The position numbers and the translations under genes were made by a program. From Acidimicrobiia bacterium (GTDB taxonomy: Bacteria > Actinomycetota > Acidimicrobiia > Acidimicrobiales > SHLQ01): a stretch of 39,354 bases of DNA. The notes beneath the pieces are model-generated. The model saw only the letters and a list, made by a program, of their open reading frames with translations. It was not told where the DNA came from and did no database searches. The number at the start of each line of letters is the position of its first letter. Within the stretch, counting starts at the first letter, position 1. The DNA is taken from NCBI GenBank assembly GCA_029858875.1, contig JAOUEE010000003.1:1-39354 (forward strand), given 5' to 3'. Of the stretch, positions 10,723 to 21,269 are shown one piece after another.

Positions 10723-12939
10723 ATGTCGGAACCGCTCTATCGCGCCCTCGGGTTGACCGACGACGAGGCCGAGGCCATCGAGAAGCTCCTGGGCCGCCAG
10801 CCCAACAACCTCGAGCTGTCGATGTACTCGGTGATGTGGAGCGAGCACTGCTCGTACAAGTCGTCGCGCCTGCATCTGCGCCGCCTGCCCACCGAGGCAC
10901 CCTGGGTGCTCGTCGGACCAGGCGAGAACGCCGGTGTGGTGGATGTCGGTGACGGCATCGCCGCCGCCATCCGGATCGAGTCCCACAACCACCCGTCGGC
11001 CATCGAGCCGTATCAGGGTGCGGCCACCGGTGTCGGCGGCATCCTCCGCGACATCTTCACCATGGGCGCCCGGCCCATCGCCTTGATGGACCCGCTCCGA
11101 TTCGGTCCCCTCGAGGATGCCCGCAGCCGGTGGATCGCCGAAGGTGTGGTCAGCGGCGTGAGCGGCTACGGCAACTCCGTCGGCGTTCCGACGGTTGGTG
11201 GCGAGACGGTGTTCGATGCCACGTATCAGGGCAATCCGCTGGTCAACGTGCTGTGTCTGGGGACCCTGCCGGTCGACCGGTTGGTGCTGGGAGTGGCCAC
11301 CGGGGTGGGAAACCTCGCCGTGCTGCTCGGCAATCGAACCGGTCGCGACGGCATCGGTGGCGTCAGCGTGTTGGCCTCGGTCGGGTTCTCCGACGACGAG
11401 GATGACGCGGCCAAGAGACCGTCGGTCCAGGTGGGTGACCCCTTCGAGGAGAAGCGTCTCATCGAGGCCTGCCTCACCCTGCTCGACGAAGGCCTCGTGG
11501 TCGGTATCCAGGATCTGGGCGGTGCCGGACTGACCTGCGCAGCCAGTGAGACCGCTTCTCGTGGCGGCACGGGGATGGACTTCGATGTGTCGGCCGTTCC
11601 CCGTCGCGAAGCGGGCATGGAGCCCTTCGAGGTCATGACCAGCGAGAGCCAGGAACGCATGCTGGCCATCGTCGAGCCGGCCGGGATCGATCGGGTCATG
11701 GAGTTGTGCGCCCGCTGGGAGGTGGAAGCCACCGTGGTCGGGCGGGTCACCGCCGGAGGCCAGCTCCGGATCCTGCAGGGCTTCGATGGTGAGGTGCTGG
11801 CCGACGTGCCGGCCTCCACGCTGCACGACGACGCGCCGCTGTACGACCGGCCGATGGCCCCGCCGGCCGGCATCGACGACTTCCGGGCCGACCTGGCCTC
11901 GGTCGCCCTGCCCGCACCCGACGATGTCGGCCTCGACCTGCTGGAGATGGTCACCGACACCAGCTGGGTGTGGTCGCAGTACGACCACCAGCTGTTCCTC
12001 AACACCGTGGTCGGGCCCGGCGGTGACGCCAGCGTGCTGCGACTGAAGCATCCCATCAGCGGGATCGACACCGGGCGAGGTCTGGCCCTCACGACCGACG
12101 GCAATCATCGCTGGTGCGCACTCGATCCCCGTGAGGGCACCGCGGCGGTCGTGGCCGAGGCGATGCTCAACCTGGCCTGTGTCGGTGCCCGTCCGCTGGC
12201 CCTCGTCAACTGTCTCAACTTCGGCAATCCCGAGCACCCCGAGGTCATGTGGCAGCTCAGTGAGGCCATCGACGGCATGACCGAGGCCTGCCGCGTGTTC
12301 GACGTGCCGGTGGTCGGGGGCAACGTCAGCCTCTACAACGAGTCACAGGGAGCCGACATCGACCCCAGCCCCGTGGTCGGGCTGCTGGGCATGGTGGACG
12401 ACCTCGCGGCGGTGCCGCCCGGGCTGACCTGGGCCGATGGCGACCGGCTGCTGCTTGTGGGTTCGGCCTCGTCACACGAGCTCAGCGGCTCGGCGTGGGC
12501 GTTCGGTCGGGGCCATCGACGGGGCACCCTGCCGCCGCTCGACCTGGTCTCGGTCACTGCGGTCGCCTCCGTCGTGCGGGATCTCGTGGCCGCCGGGCTG
12601 GTCTCGGCGGCCCACGATGTCTCCTCGGGCGGTCTGGGTGGCTGTGTGGCCGAGATGGCGGTGGCCTCGGGCATCGGCGCCCGCCTGGCCCGGGTGGCCG
12701 ATCACGCCGACCTCTTCCACGAGTCCATGGGGCGGGTGGTGCTGGCCGTGCACCCCGATCGGCTGGCGACCGTGGAAGACCGGCTGGGCGACGCGGCCGT
12801 CGAGGTGGCCCGCATCGGTCTGGCCAGCGGCGACCGTCTGAGCGTGAAGGGCCTGTTCGACCTGTCGGTCGGCCAGCTCACCGAGCGCAGCCGCGGCCGA
12901 CTTCCCGACGCCCTGGGACACGGGAACACCCAGGCCTGA
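10723..12939 (+). CDS. purL: Phosphoribosylformylglycinamidine synthase subunit PurL
   Basis: [55 protein letters not shown]-type motif. Confidence 0.97.
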   Translation: MSEPLYRALGLTDDEAEAIEKLLGRQPNNLELSMYSVMWSEHCSYKSSRLHLRRLPTEAPWVLVGPGENAGVVDVGDGIAAAIRIESHNHPSAIEPYQGAATGVGGILRDIFTMGARPIALMDPLRFGPLEDARSRWIAEGVVSGVSGYGNSVGVPTVGGETVFDATYQGNPLVNVLCLGTLPVDRLVLGVATGVGNLAVLLGNRTGRDGIGGVSVLASVGFSDDEDDAAKRPSVQVGDPFEEKRLIEACLTLLDEGLVVGIQDLGGAGLTCAASETASRGGTGMDFDVSAVPRREAGMEPFEVMTSESQERMLAIVEPAGIDRVMELCARWEVEATVVGRVTAGGQLRILQGFDGEVLADVPASTLHDDAPLYDRPMAPPAGIDDFRADLASVALPAPDDVGLDLLEMVTDTSWVWSQYDHQLFLNTVVGPGGDASVLRLKHPISGIDTGRGLALTTDGNHRWCALDPREGTAAVVAEAMLNLACVGARPLALVNCLNFGNPEHPEVMWQLSEAIDGMTEACRVFDVPVVGGNVSLYNESQGADIDPSPVVGLLGMVDDLAAVPPGLTWADGDRLLLVGSASSHELSGSAWAFGRGHRRGTLPPLDLVSVTAVASVVRDLVAAGLVSAAHDVSSGGLGGCVAEMAVASGIGARLARVADHADLFHESMGRVVLAVHPDRLATVEDRLGDAAVEVARIGLASGDRLSVKGLFDLSVGQLTERSRGRLPDALGHGNTQA

Positions 12940-13018
12940 GTGGCCCGGCCCGGTGAGGGGTCGAGGATGGGCCCCGGGTTTCCCACCGAGGCGGCCCACT
13001 GTGTCAGGATGGCGCTCC

Positions 13019-14581
13019 GTGAGTACTCAGGCGTCCGGGTTCGAAGACCCGACTGCGATGGCCGACCCCGACGCTGACTCCCCCAAGGAGGCGTGCGGCG
13101 TCTTCGGTGTCCATGCCCCGGGCCAGCCGGTCGCCCATCTGACCTATCTCGGCCTCTACGCCCTGCAGCATCGGGGCCAGGAGAGCGCGGGGATCGGTGT
13201 CAGCGACGGTGAGACGGTCACCGTCGTGAAGGACATGGGCCTGGTGTCGAACGCCTTCGACGACCGCACGTTGGCGTCGTTGCCCGGTGACTCGGCCATC
13301 GGCCAGACCCGGTACAGCACCACGGGATCGAGCACGTGGCGCAACGCCCAGCCGGTGTACCGGGGTGTGGGCGAGGCCGAGTTCGCCCTGGGCCACAACG
13401 GAAATCTGGTCAACACCGAAGAGTTGGCGGCCGAAGCGGGCATGCTCCCGGGCACCGTGGCCAGTGACAGCGATCTGGTGGCCGAGCTCGTTGCCGCCGA
13501 GATGATGCGACTGGGCGAGGACGGCGAGCATCGCCACGGCGTGCTCAGCACCGCCCTCCAGTCGGTGCTCCCCCGCCTGCACGGTGCGTTCTCGTTCGTG
13601 CTCCTCGATCAGCATCGGGTGATCGGTGTCCGGGACCCCAACGGCTTCCGTCCGCTGTGCCTGGGGCGGCTCGATGCCGGGTGGGTGCTGGCCTCGGAGA
13701 CCCCGGCTCTCGATGTGGTCGGCGCCCACTTCGTGCGCGAGCTCGAGCCGGGCGAGATGGTGGTCATCGACGAGGAGGGTGCGCACAGCGTCCGCCCGTT
13801 CCCCTCCGAGGCGGTCGACCCCAAGCTCTGCCTCTTCGAGTTCGTGTACTTCGCTCGCCCCGACAGCCAGCTCTACGGTCAGTCCGTCCATCAGGCCCGG
13901 GTGCGGATGGGAGAAGAGCTGGCCCAACAGGCGCCCGTGGACGCCGATCTGGTCATGGGGGTACCCGAATCCGGGTTGCCCGCGGCCGAAGGATTCGCCC
14001 GCCAGTCCGGCGTGCCCTATGGGCAGGGGCTGGTCAAGAACCGCTACATCGGCCGCACGTTCATCGCTCCCACCCAGGAACTGCGGGCGCTGGGTGTGCG
14101 CATGAAGCTCAATCCCGTGCGCGACAACATCGCCGGTAAGCGGTTGGTGGTGGTGGATGATTCCATCGTCCGAGGTACCACCACCCGGGCCATGGTGCAG
14201 ATGCTGCGCCAGGCCGGTGCGGCGGAGGTGCACATGCGGATCTCGTCGCCGCCCTACCGCTGGCCCTGCTTCTACGGGATGGACACCGGGACCCGCGGTG
14301 AGCTGTTGGCAGCCAACCTGACGGTTGACGAGATCCGGCAGTACCTCGATGTCGACAGCCTGGCCTACCTCACCCTCGACCGTTTGCAGTTGGCCACCGG
14401 TGCGGTGAACGCCGGGTTCTGCGACGCCTGTCTCACCGGCCACTACCCGGTGGAGATACCGGTGTCGTTGGGCAAGCACGTACTCGAGCTCGATGGACCC
14501 GAGGGCGCGCCGCGCGCGTCCAGGCAGTTGATGCTGGGGACCGAAGCCGAGTTGCCGGCCGATCAGGCTCGCCGGGCCTAG
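13019..14581 (+). CDS. purF: Amidophosphoribosyltransferase
   Basis: CGVFGV after an N-terminal extension, ALQHRGQESAGI, PRPP motif VVVDDSIVRGTT, four Cys positions consistent with the [4Fe-4S] Bacillus-type enzyme. Confidence 0.96.
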   Translation: MSTQASGFEDPTAMADPDADSPKEACGVFGVHAPGQPVAHLTYLGLYALQHRGQESAGIGVSDGETVTVVKDMGLVSNAFDDRTLASLPGDSAIGQTRYSTTGSSTWRNAQPVYRGVGEAEFALGHNGNLVNTEELAAEAGMLPGTVASDSDLVAELVAAEMMRLGEDGEHRHGVLSTALQSVLPRLHGAFSFVLLDQHRVIGVRDPNGFRPLCLGRLDAGWVLASETPALDVVGAHFVRELEPGEMVVIDEEGAHSVRPFPSEAVDPKLCLFEFVYFARPDSQLYGQSVHQARVRMGEELAQQAPVDADLVMGVPESGLPAAEGFARQSGVPYGQGLVKNRYIGRTFIAPTQELRALGVRMKLNPVRDNIAGKRLVVVDDSIVRGTTTRAMVQMLRQAGAAEVHMRISSPPYRWPCFYGMDTGTRGELLAANLTVDEIRQYLDVDSLAYLTLDRLQLATGAVNAGFCDACLTGHYPVEIPVSLGKHVLELDGPEGAPRASRQLMLGTEAELPADQARRA

Positions 14582-14585
14582 TCCG

Positions 14586-15623
14586 ATGGGCGAGACCTAT
14601 GCGGCCGCCGGGGTCAGTATCGAGGCCGGTGAGCAGGCCGTCGAACGCATCGGCGCGGCGGTGCGATCGACGAACCGGCCGGGAGTGGTGGGTGGCATCG
14701 GGGGCTTCGGCGGCCTGTTCGATCTGGCCGCCGCCGGGCATGGCGACTCGATGTTGGTGTCGTCCACCGATGGCGTGGGCACGAAGGCCATGGTGGCCTC
14801 GGCGGCCGGGCGCTTCGACACCATCGGCATCGACCTGGTGGCCATGTGCGTCGACGATCTGGTCTGCCAGGGCGCCGAGCCGTTGTTCTTCCTTGACTAC
14901 GTGTCGGTCGGCACCCTGGATCCCGACATGGTGCAGGCGTTGGTCGGTGGCGTGGCCGAGGGCTGCCGCCGAGCCGGCTGCGCACTCGTCGGCGGTGAGA
15001 TGGCCGAGCACCCCGGCGCCATGGTTCCCGGGGAGTTCGACCTGGTGGGGTTCGCCGTGGGCGCCGTCGACCGGTCGGCCGTGATCACCGGCGAGGCCGT
15101 CACCGAGGGTGATGTGCTGGTGGCGCTGCCATCGCCCAACCTCCGCAGCAACGGCTATTCGCTGGCCCGCCGGCTCTACTTCGACGTGGCCGCCCGCAGC
15201 CTCGACGACCCCGCCTGGGACGGTGCCGAACAGACGGTTGGCGAGACCCTGCTCGATCCCTCGGTCATCTACGCCCCGGCGGTACTGGCGGTGTGCCGAG
15301 AGGTCGACGTGCACGGTGTGGCCCACATCACCGGCGGCGGACTACCGGGGAACGTGGTCCGGATGCTCGGCCCGCAGGTCGATGCCGTCATCGATCCCAC
15401 CAGCTGGGAACCGCCCCGGGTGTTCGACGAGTTGGCGCGGCTGGGCGATGTCAGCGCAACCGAGATGCGGCGGACGTTCAACTGTGGAGTGGGCATGGTC
15501 CTCGCCGTGCCGTCGACGCAGCTGACGTCGGCGGTCTCGGTGCTGGGTGACGCGGGGCACCGGGCCCACGTCATCGGCGAGGTCACCGCGGGCCACGGCG
15601 CGGTCCGCTTCACGGGTGAGTGA
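14586..15623 (+). CDS. purM: Phosphoribosylformylglycinamidine cyclo-ligase
   Basis: YAAAGVSIEAGEQAVERI, SSTDGVGTKAMVA, GGEMAEHPG, HITGGGLPGNVVR. Confidence 0.96.
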   Translation: MGETYAAAGVSIEAGEQAVERIGAAVRSTNRPGVVGGIGGFGGLFDLAAAGHGDSMLVSSTDGVGTKAMVASAAGRFDTIGIDLVAMCVDDLVCQGAEPLFFLDYVSVGTLDPDMVQALVGGVAEGCRRAGCALVGGEMAEHPGAMVPGEFDLVGFAVGAVDRSAVITGEAVTEGDVLVALPSPNLRSNGYSLARRLYFDVAARSLDDPAWDGAEQTVGETLLDPSVIYAPAVLAVCREVDVHGVAHITGGGLPGNVVRMLGPQVDAVIDPTSWEPPRVFDELARLGDVSATEMRRTFNCGVGMVLAVPSTQLTSAVSVLGDAGHRAHVIGEVTAGHGAVRFTGE

Positions 15624-15629
15624 TCGACG

Positions 15630-16190
15630 ATGTCGGGACACGCCGTGACGCACGACGCACTGGTCGCCCATCTGCTCGAGCACTCGGTGCGCACGGGGGA
15701 CTTCACCCTGAAGTCGGGCAGGAAGAGCAACTGGTTCATCGACGCCAAGCAGACGGTGTGTCGGGCCGAAGGGATCCTGCTGGTGGCCGACGCGGCGCTG
15801 GCCGTGATCCCCGACGACGTCGACGCCATCGGGGGCCTCACCGCCGGCGCCGACCCGGTGGCCTTCGGCGTGGCCGCCATCGCCGCCACCCGGGGTCGAT
15901 TCCTGCGGTCCTTCAGCATTCGCAAGGAAGCCAAGGACCACGGCGTGGCCGGTCGCCTGGCCGGAGCGCTCGAGCCCGGTGATCGGGTCGTCATCACCGA
16001 GGACGCCGTCACCCGTGGGACCTCGCCCATGGAGGCCGTGTCCGTGGTGCGGGCGCTGGGTGCCGAGCCGGTGATGATCATGCCCGTCGTCGACCGGGGC
16101 GGCACGTGCGAGGAGCTGGCCCGGGCCGACGGGTTGGCTTTCGCGCCGCTCGTCACCGCCCCCGACCTGGGCTTCCCCTACGAGGGATGA
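15630..16190 (+). CDS. pyrE: Orotate phosphoribosyltransferase
   Basis: GDFTLKSGRKSNWFIDAK, FSIRKEAKDHG, PRPP-binding VVITEDAVTRGTS. Confidence 0.88.
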   Translation: MSGHAVTHDALVAHLLEHSVRTGDFTLKSGRKSNWFIDAKQTVCRAEGILLVADAALAVIPDDVDAIGGLTAGADPVAFGVAAIAATRGRFLRSFSIRKEAKDHGVAGRLAGALEPGDRVVITEDAVTRGTSPMEAVSVVRALGAEPVMIMPVVDRGGTCEELARADGLAFAPLVTAPDLGFPYEG

Positions 16191-16278
16191 CGGCCGCCGG
16201 TCATCGCCGGCCGGCTCAGACGATACGAGAAGGCCCTGATTGGGTCGAAGCGCGTCCGGGACCGTAGCGTTCGTGCCC

Positions 16279-17685
16279 ATGACCACCACGCCCACGGCCG
16301 CCTATTCCATTGCTCTGCAGGTCGAGTTGCACAACGTACCCGGCGTCCTGGGCCGGCTGGCGTCGTCCATCGGTGAGGCCGGCGGCAACATCGCCCACAT
16401 CGGCGGGTTCGAGGCCAAGGGCCCCTCCATCGTGGAGGAGATCTACGTCAACGCCCGCGACGAGCAGCACGCGCAACGGCTGGCCAAGGTGGTGGCCGAT
16501 GTCGAGGGCGTCACCCTCCACGGCTGGTACGACCGCACCTTCGAGATGCACGAGGGTGGCAAGATCGAGGTGCTGCCGCTGTGCCCCGTGGGCGACAAGG
16601 ACGATCTGTCCATGGCCTACACACCGGGGGTCGCCCGGGTGTGCATGGCGATCCACGAAGACGCGGCGATGGCTCACACCCACACCATCAAGAAGAACAC
16701 CGTGGCCATCGTCAGCAACGGCACGGCCGTGCTGGGTCTGGGTGACATCGGTCCGGTGGCGGCGATGCCCGTCATGGAGGGCAAGGCGTTGTTGTTCAAG
16801 GAGTTCGGCGGGGTCGACGGTTTCCCGATCTGCCTCGACGTGGAGACGGCCCAGGATGTCATCGACGCGGTGGTGGCCATCGCGCCCACGTTCGGTGGCA
16901 TCAACCTCGAGGACATCGCCGCTCCCGACTGCTTCGCCATCGAGGACGCGCTCAAGGCTGCGCTCGACATCCCGGTGTTCCACGATGACCAGCACGGCAC
17001 GGCAGTGGTCACGCTGGCCGCGTTGCGCAACGCTCTGCGTCTCACCGACCGGGCGATGGGCGACCTGTCGGTGGTGATCGCCGGCATGGGCGCCGCCGGA
17101 GTGGCCATCGGCAAGATCCTGATCAACGCCGGGGTGGGTGAGATCGTGGGTGTCGACCGCGCCGGCGCGGTGCACGACGGGCGCGATGGCCTCAACTACG
17201 CCAAGCAATGGTTCGCCGAGAACACCAACCCCGACCGCAAGGCCGGCACGCTGGCCGAGGTAGTGGTCGGCGCCGACGTGTTCATCGGGGTGAGTGGACC
17301 GGGTCTGCTCACCTCGGCCGATCTGCGCACCATGTCCTCCGATCCGGTGGTCTTCGCCATGGCCAACCCCGATCCCGAGATCCGCCCGGAGCAGGCCGAT
17401 GGCATCGCCTCGGTGATGGCCACGGGGCGCAGTGACTATCCGAACCAGATCAACAACGTGCTGGCCTTTCCGGGGATCTTCCGGGGTGCGCTCGATGTGG
17501 GCGCCCGCGACATCACCGAGAACATGAAGCTGGCTGCCGCCGGCGCCATCGCCGACTCGGTCACCGACGATCTGCTGGCCCCGGACTTCATCGTGCCGTC
17601 GGTCTTCGACAAGTCGGTGCCCTACCGGGTGGCCGAGGCCGTGGCCGCCGCCGCGCTCGATGACGGGGTGTGCCGCGACCGCTGA
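16279..17685 (+). CDS. NAD(P)-dependent malic enzyme with N-terminal ACT domain
   Basis: ACT-like ALQVELHNVPGVLGRLASSIGEAGGNIAHI; malic enzyme motifs YTPGVA, FHDDQHGTA, GAGAAG-type MGAAGVAIGKIL, ANPDPEI. Confidence 0.9.
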   Translation: MTTTPTAAYSIALQVELHNVPGVLGRLASSIGEAGGNIAHIGGFEAKGPSIVEEIYVNARDEQHAQRLAKVVADVEGVTLHGWYDRTFEMHEGGKIEVLPLCPVGDKDDLSMAYTPGVARVCMAIHEDAAMAHTHTIKKNTVAIVSNGTAVLGLGDIGPVAAMPVMEGKALLFKEFGGVDGFPICLDVETAQDVIDAVVAIAPTFGGINLEDIAAPDCFAIEDALKAALDIPVFHDDQHGTAVVTLAALRNALRLTDRAMGDLSVVIAGMGAAGVAIGKILINAGVGEIVGVDRAGAVHDGRDGLNYAKQWFAENTNPDRKAGTLAEVVVGADVFIGVSGPGLLTSADLRTMSSDPVVFAMANPDPEIRPEQADGIASVMATGRSDYPNQINNVLAFPGIFRGALDVGARDITENMKLAAAGAIADSVTDDLLAPDFIVPSVFDKSVPYRVAEAVAAAALDDGVCRDR

Positions 17686-18403
17686 GACCGCGCCGGGCGC
17701 GCCGGAGCTGCGGGCGATCACCTTCGACTTCTGGAACACCCTGGTTCGACTGGACGAGACGGTCGGGCATCAGCGCCGCGACGGGTTGGCCGCCGTGCTT
17801 GCCGAGCACGGCCGAGACCTCGGACTCGAGGCGGTGGAGGCGGCGCTCGGCTACACGCGTGATCGCTTCGACCACCACTGGCGCCGCAATCGGCAGTACG
17901 TCCTCGACGATGCGGTCGCCGACCTGTTGGCCGTGCTGGGCGTCGAAGCCGACGATGCGCTGTCGGCCGCGCTGCGGGAGTGCTGGTTGGCCGGCGGTGC
18001 GGCCGCGTCCGTGTCGCTGACCGAGCCGGCGCTGCCGTCGGTGTTGGCCGAGCTGCGGGGGCGGGGACTGTGCCTGGGCATCGTGTGCGACACCGGGCTC
18101 ATGCCGGGAATCGTGCTTCGTGGACATCTCGACCGGCTGGGTCTGTCGCCGTTCTTCACTCACCTCTCGTTCAGCGATGAGGTCGGCGTGTACAAGCCGG
18201 CGGCCGGTATCTTCGAAGATGCCTTCGTCGGCCTGGGCGTGACCGGAGCCGAGGCTCTCCATGTCGGTGATCTGCACCGCACCGATGTCCTCGGCGGCCG
18301 AACGGTCGGTGCCCGCGTGGTGCGCTACCGCGGCGCGGTCGACGACCCCGACGCCCCAGCCGCGGACCCGGCCCCCGTCATCGATTCCCTCACCGACCTG
18401 TAG
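17660..18403 (+). CDS. HAD-superfamily hydrolase
   Basis: ITFDFWNTLVRL motif I, VCDTG motif II, KPAAGIFEDAF, HVGDLHRTDVLGG; overlaps the malic enzyme end. Confidence 0.85.
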   Translation: MTGCAATAETAPGAPELRAITFDFWNTLVRLDETVGHQRRDGLAAVLAEHGRDLGLEAVEAALGYTRDRFDHHWRRNRQYVLDDAVADLLAVLGVEADDALSAALRECWLAGGAAASVSLTEPALPSVLAELRGRGLCLGIVCDTGLMPGIVLRGHLDRLGLSPFFTHLSFSDEVGVYKPAAGIFEDAFVGLGVTGAEALHVGDLHRTDVLGGRTVGARVVRYRGAVDDPDAPAADPAPVIDSLTDL

Positions 18404-18466
18404 CGGGGTCCGGAACCCGATACGGGTGGGAACCCTCAGAGAGGGGGGTGATCGGCCGACGAAGGA

Positions 18467-19447
18467 TTGGTGCGTGTACCGGCCTTTCGCTGGGCGCTCT
18501 GCTGGCTGGGAGTGTGCGGGGCGATCCTTACTTCTCTGGTGTTGACGAGACCGCCCGCGGCGCAACCGCGGGCGGTGCCGGAGGTGGTGGCATCGGGACC
18601 CGCCGTCGACCGTGCCGTACCGGAGGTCCAGTCGGTGACCAGCACCGTGGTCCCGGGCGTCGAGGTGGCACCGGGCACCTGCGCCGTCGTGACGTACACC
18701 CCGCCGACAGCCACGTCGCCCCAGGTGGGCGAGCTGTGCGCGCCCGAGGACCCGATCGGGATCGGCATGATCCTGGTGCACGGCGGTGGGGGCACCAGCG
18801 GCGAGTACGCCGACGCCGATCAGTGGGCGGCGGTCTACCGGGCGGCCGGCATCCACACGCTGGCCATCGACTACGAACTGGTGGAGCGTGACGTGGACGC
18901 GGGCGTCTGGCCCATGCCCGAACGCCACACCAAGGCGGCGGTGCAGTATCTCCGTCGCCGGGGCGCCGACCTGGGCATCGAGTCGGTCCAGCTGCACGGC
19001 TGGTCGGCCGGCGCTCGCCTGGCGGGCATCGCCCTCACCACCCCTGACCATCCCGACTTCTTCGGCCCCGACCGCTGGGACGATGTGTCCGATGCCCCCG
19101 ACGCCGTGGTCCTGTACTACGGCTACTACAGCGGGTTCGTGTACGAGCCCGACGAGTACTGGGGCGGCCAGGAGATCCCGGCCACGGCCATCCCCGAGAA
19201 CCTCGCCGCATCGGCCTCGGGACCAGCCCTGCTGGTCCACGGCGACGTCGACTTCCTGGTCCCGGCCGGCGAGTCGGTGGGCTTCGCCGCAGCCTTGCGG
19301 GTGGCCGGCCAGGAGCAGACCCTGTGGATCATCAACGGCAGGCCCGATCACGGGTTCGACGGCTACGGCACCGACTCGCTCAGCGGACCCGGTGCCGAGC
19401 TGGTGGAACCGACGCTGGACTGGGTGCGGGCCGCGGCCGCCCGGTAG
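18467..19447 (+). CDS. Secreted/membrane-anchored alpha/beta hydrolase (esterase-like)
   Basis: N-terminal hydrophobic segment, oxyanion-type HGGGG, nucleophile elbow GWSAG, HGDVDFLVP and PDHGF. Start may be GTG 18470 rather than TTG 18467. Confidence 0.75.
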   Translation: MVRVPAFRWALCWLGVCGAILTSLVLTRPPAAQPRAVPEVVASGPAVDRAVPEVQSVTSTVVPGVEVAPGTCAVVTYTPPTATSPQVGELCAPEDPIGIGMILVHGGGGTSGEYADADQWAAVYRAAGIHTLAIDYELVERDVDAGVWPMPERHTKAAVQYLRRRGADLGIESVQLHGWSAGARLAGIALTTPDHPDFFGPDRWDDVSDAPDAVVLYYGYYSGFVYEPDEYWGGQEIPATAIPENLAASASGPALLVHGDVDFLVPAGESVGFAAALRVAGQEQTLWIINGRPDHGFDGYGTDSLSGPGAELVEPTLDWVRAAAAR

Positions 19448-19459
19448 CGGACCGCGGGC

Positions 19460-20926
19460 TCACTCCGGGACGCCGCTTGGCTGATCGGGAGCCAGCCGGG
19501 CCTGGGCCTCGGCCTTCTGGAGACGGAAGGCCCGGACGTTTCCCGGCCGCTTGGCGGTCAGCTGGGCTCGGGTGATGGCCCGGAACAAGCCCTCGCGAAG
19601 CTCGAGCTCGACGTCGCGGTGGCCGGTGAGCACGTTGTGCTGTTCGCCAGGGTCCTGCTGGAGGTCATGGAGGACCACCGAGTCGGCGTCGCGGTTGACC
19701 ACCAACCGATACCGTCCGTCGGACACCATGTAGTCCCGCTTGTACTCGCTGATGTGGACCGCTCGGGCCGGTGCGGTCGGGTCGTGACACGACGGCACGA
19801 GGCTCTGCGCGAACTGCTCGACCACGAGTGGGGCCGCGGCCAGCTCGGCCAGGGTCGGTCCCACGTCGTGCAGCTCGACCAGTGCGGCCGAACGTTCGCC
19901 TCGGGTGACACCGGGGATCCGGATGATGAGGGGGACGCTCACCGCGCTCTGGTAGAAGTTGCCCTTGTAGACACGGCCGTGGTCACCGTTCATCTCCCCG
20001 TGGTCGGAGGTGATGGCGATGACGGTGTGCTCCCATTCGCCCCGCTCGCGGATCAGCTCGAGGACCCGCCCGACCTGGTCATCGATGAGCCTGACCGACC
20101 CGGCGTAGTTGGCCTGCAGGCCGGCGATGACGGCGCGATCGCGATGGGCCACTCCCCGCAGCATCTTGTCGAGGTAGCTCGGCGCCGCCGGCTCGGCATC
20201 GGTGGCGACCGGCACCGGGGTCGGCGCATCCTCCGGTGCGTACATCGAGGCGTACGGCTCGGGAGCGTCCCAAGGCTCGTGGGGCCCCGGGAAGCTGAGG
20301 TTGCAGAACCACGGCCGATCCGCGGGCAGGGCGGCGATGTGGTCGATGGCTCGGGACGGAACGTAGACGTCGTAGTACAGATCGAGCGGCAGCATCGACG
20401 GCCGCGCCTCCAATGGGGCATTGGCCAGTCGATCGGCGTGGTCGTCGCGAAAGGCCTCGAGGAGGCCGGCGTCGGCCCAGGCCTGGGTCATGTGGCTCAT
20501 CTTGGCGAAGCACCCTCGCGCATCGAGCGCCTCGTTCACCGTGTCGAAGCCGATGCTGACGGCGTGGTCTTCGTTCTTGCGCAGATCTTTGCCCAGACGG
20601 CCGAGATGCAGCTTGCCGAACGTGCTGGTGTCGTAGCCCGCATCGCGTATCGCACTCATCCAGGTGGGCGCCCCGGCGGGCACGAACCCGGGCCCGTTGG
20701 ACCACAGTCCGAAGTTGTGGGGGTACTGACCCATCGCCAACGACAGCCGCGCCGGCTGACAGGCCGGCGACACCGTCACCGCTCGGTCGAAGATCGTGGA
20801 CGATCGGGCCAGCTCGTCGATGTGGGGTGTGTCGGCCCACGAGCCGTAGACACCGAGGGCGTCGCGCCGGAGCTGGTCGGCCATGATCAACAAGATGTTC
20901 GGGCGGCGCACGTCGGTGGCGGACAT
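19460..20926 (-). CDS. Sulfatase (Cys-type, CxPxR)
   Basis: RRPNILLIMADQLRRDALGVYG, SPACQPARLSLAMGQYP (CQPAR), FGKLHLG, ITSDHGEMNGDHG. Confidence 0.9.
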   Translation of the reverse strand: MSATDVRRPNILLIMADQLRRDALGVYGSWADTPHIDELARSSTIFDRAVTVSPACQPARLSLAMGQYPHNFGLWSNGPGFVPAGAPTWMSAIRDAGYDTSTFGKLHLGRLGKDLRKNEDHAVSIGFDTVNEALDARGCFAKMSHMTQAWADAGLLEAFRDDHADRLANAPLEARPSMLPLDLYYDVYVPSRAIDHIAALPADRPWFCNLSFPGPHEPWDAPEPYASMYAPEDAPTPVPVATDAEPAAPSYLDKMLRGVAHRDRAVIAGLQANYAGSVRLIDDQVGRVLELIRERGEWEHTVIAITSDHGEMNGDHGRVYKGNFYQSAVSVPLIIRIPGVTRGERSAALVELHDVGPTLAELAAAPLVVEQFAQSLVPSCHDPTAPARAVHISEYKRDYMVSDGRYRLVVNRDADSVVLHDLQQDPGEQHNVLTGHRDVELELREGLFRAITRAQLTAKRPGNVRAFRLQKAEAQARLAPDQPSGVPE

Positions 20927-20998
20927 GGCTGCCCATGGTCCCAGACCCCGTGACGGGACGAAAGACGCGCGCCGGGGCGGCGACGACCGGGCTTCCGC

Positions 20999-21265
20999 GT
21001 GACCCGCCGCTACGACGGCACCGGGCTGGGCGAGCTGCTGGTCGACGGCCGTTCGGCCGGGTCGATGGCGCCCACCCGCAACCGCTTCTTCGTGACCATC
21101 TCGTGGTCTGCTCTCGACGCGGTCCTCGACCGCGGCAGTCCGGTGGGTGACTACCCTGCGCCGTTCGCCTTCACCGGTTCGCTCCGGCGGGTGGTGGTCG
21201 ACCTGGTCGATGACCAGGACCTGGACCACCGTGCGGCCGGCGAGGCCGAGCTCGGTCGGGAATGA
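20999..21265 (+). pseudogene. Orphan arylsulfatase C-terminal domain fragment
   Basis: RYDGTGLGELLVDGRSAGSMAPTRNRFFVTISWSALDAVLDRGSPVGDYPAPFAFTGSLRRVVVDL resembles the C-terminal segment of large arylsulfatases; no catalytic domain in the same orientation. Confidence 0.6.
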
Positions 21266-21269
21266 CCGG

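Noticed and set aside
10525-12237. 570-aa antisense ORF opposite purL
   Set aside because: Shadow of purL; no recognisable motifs.
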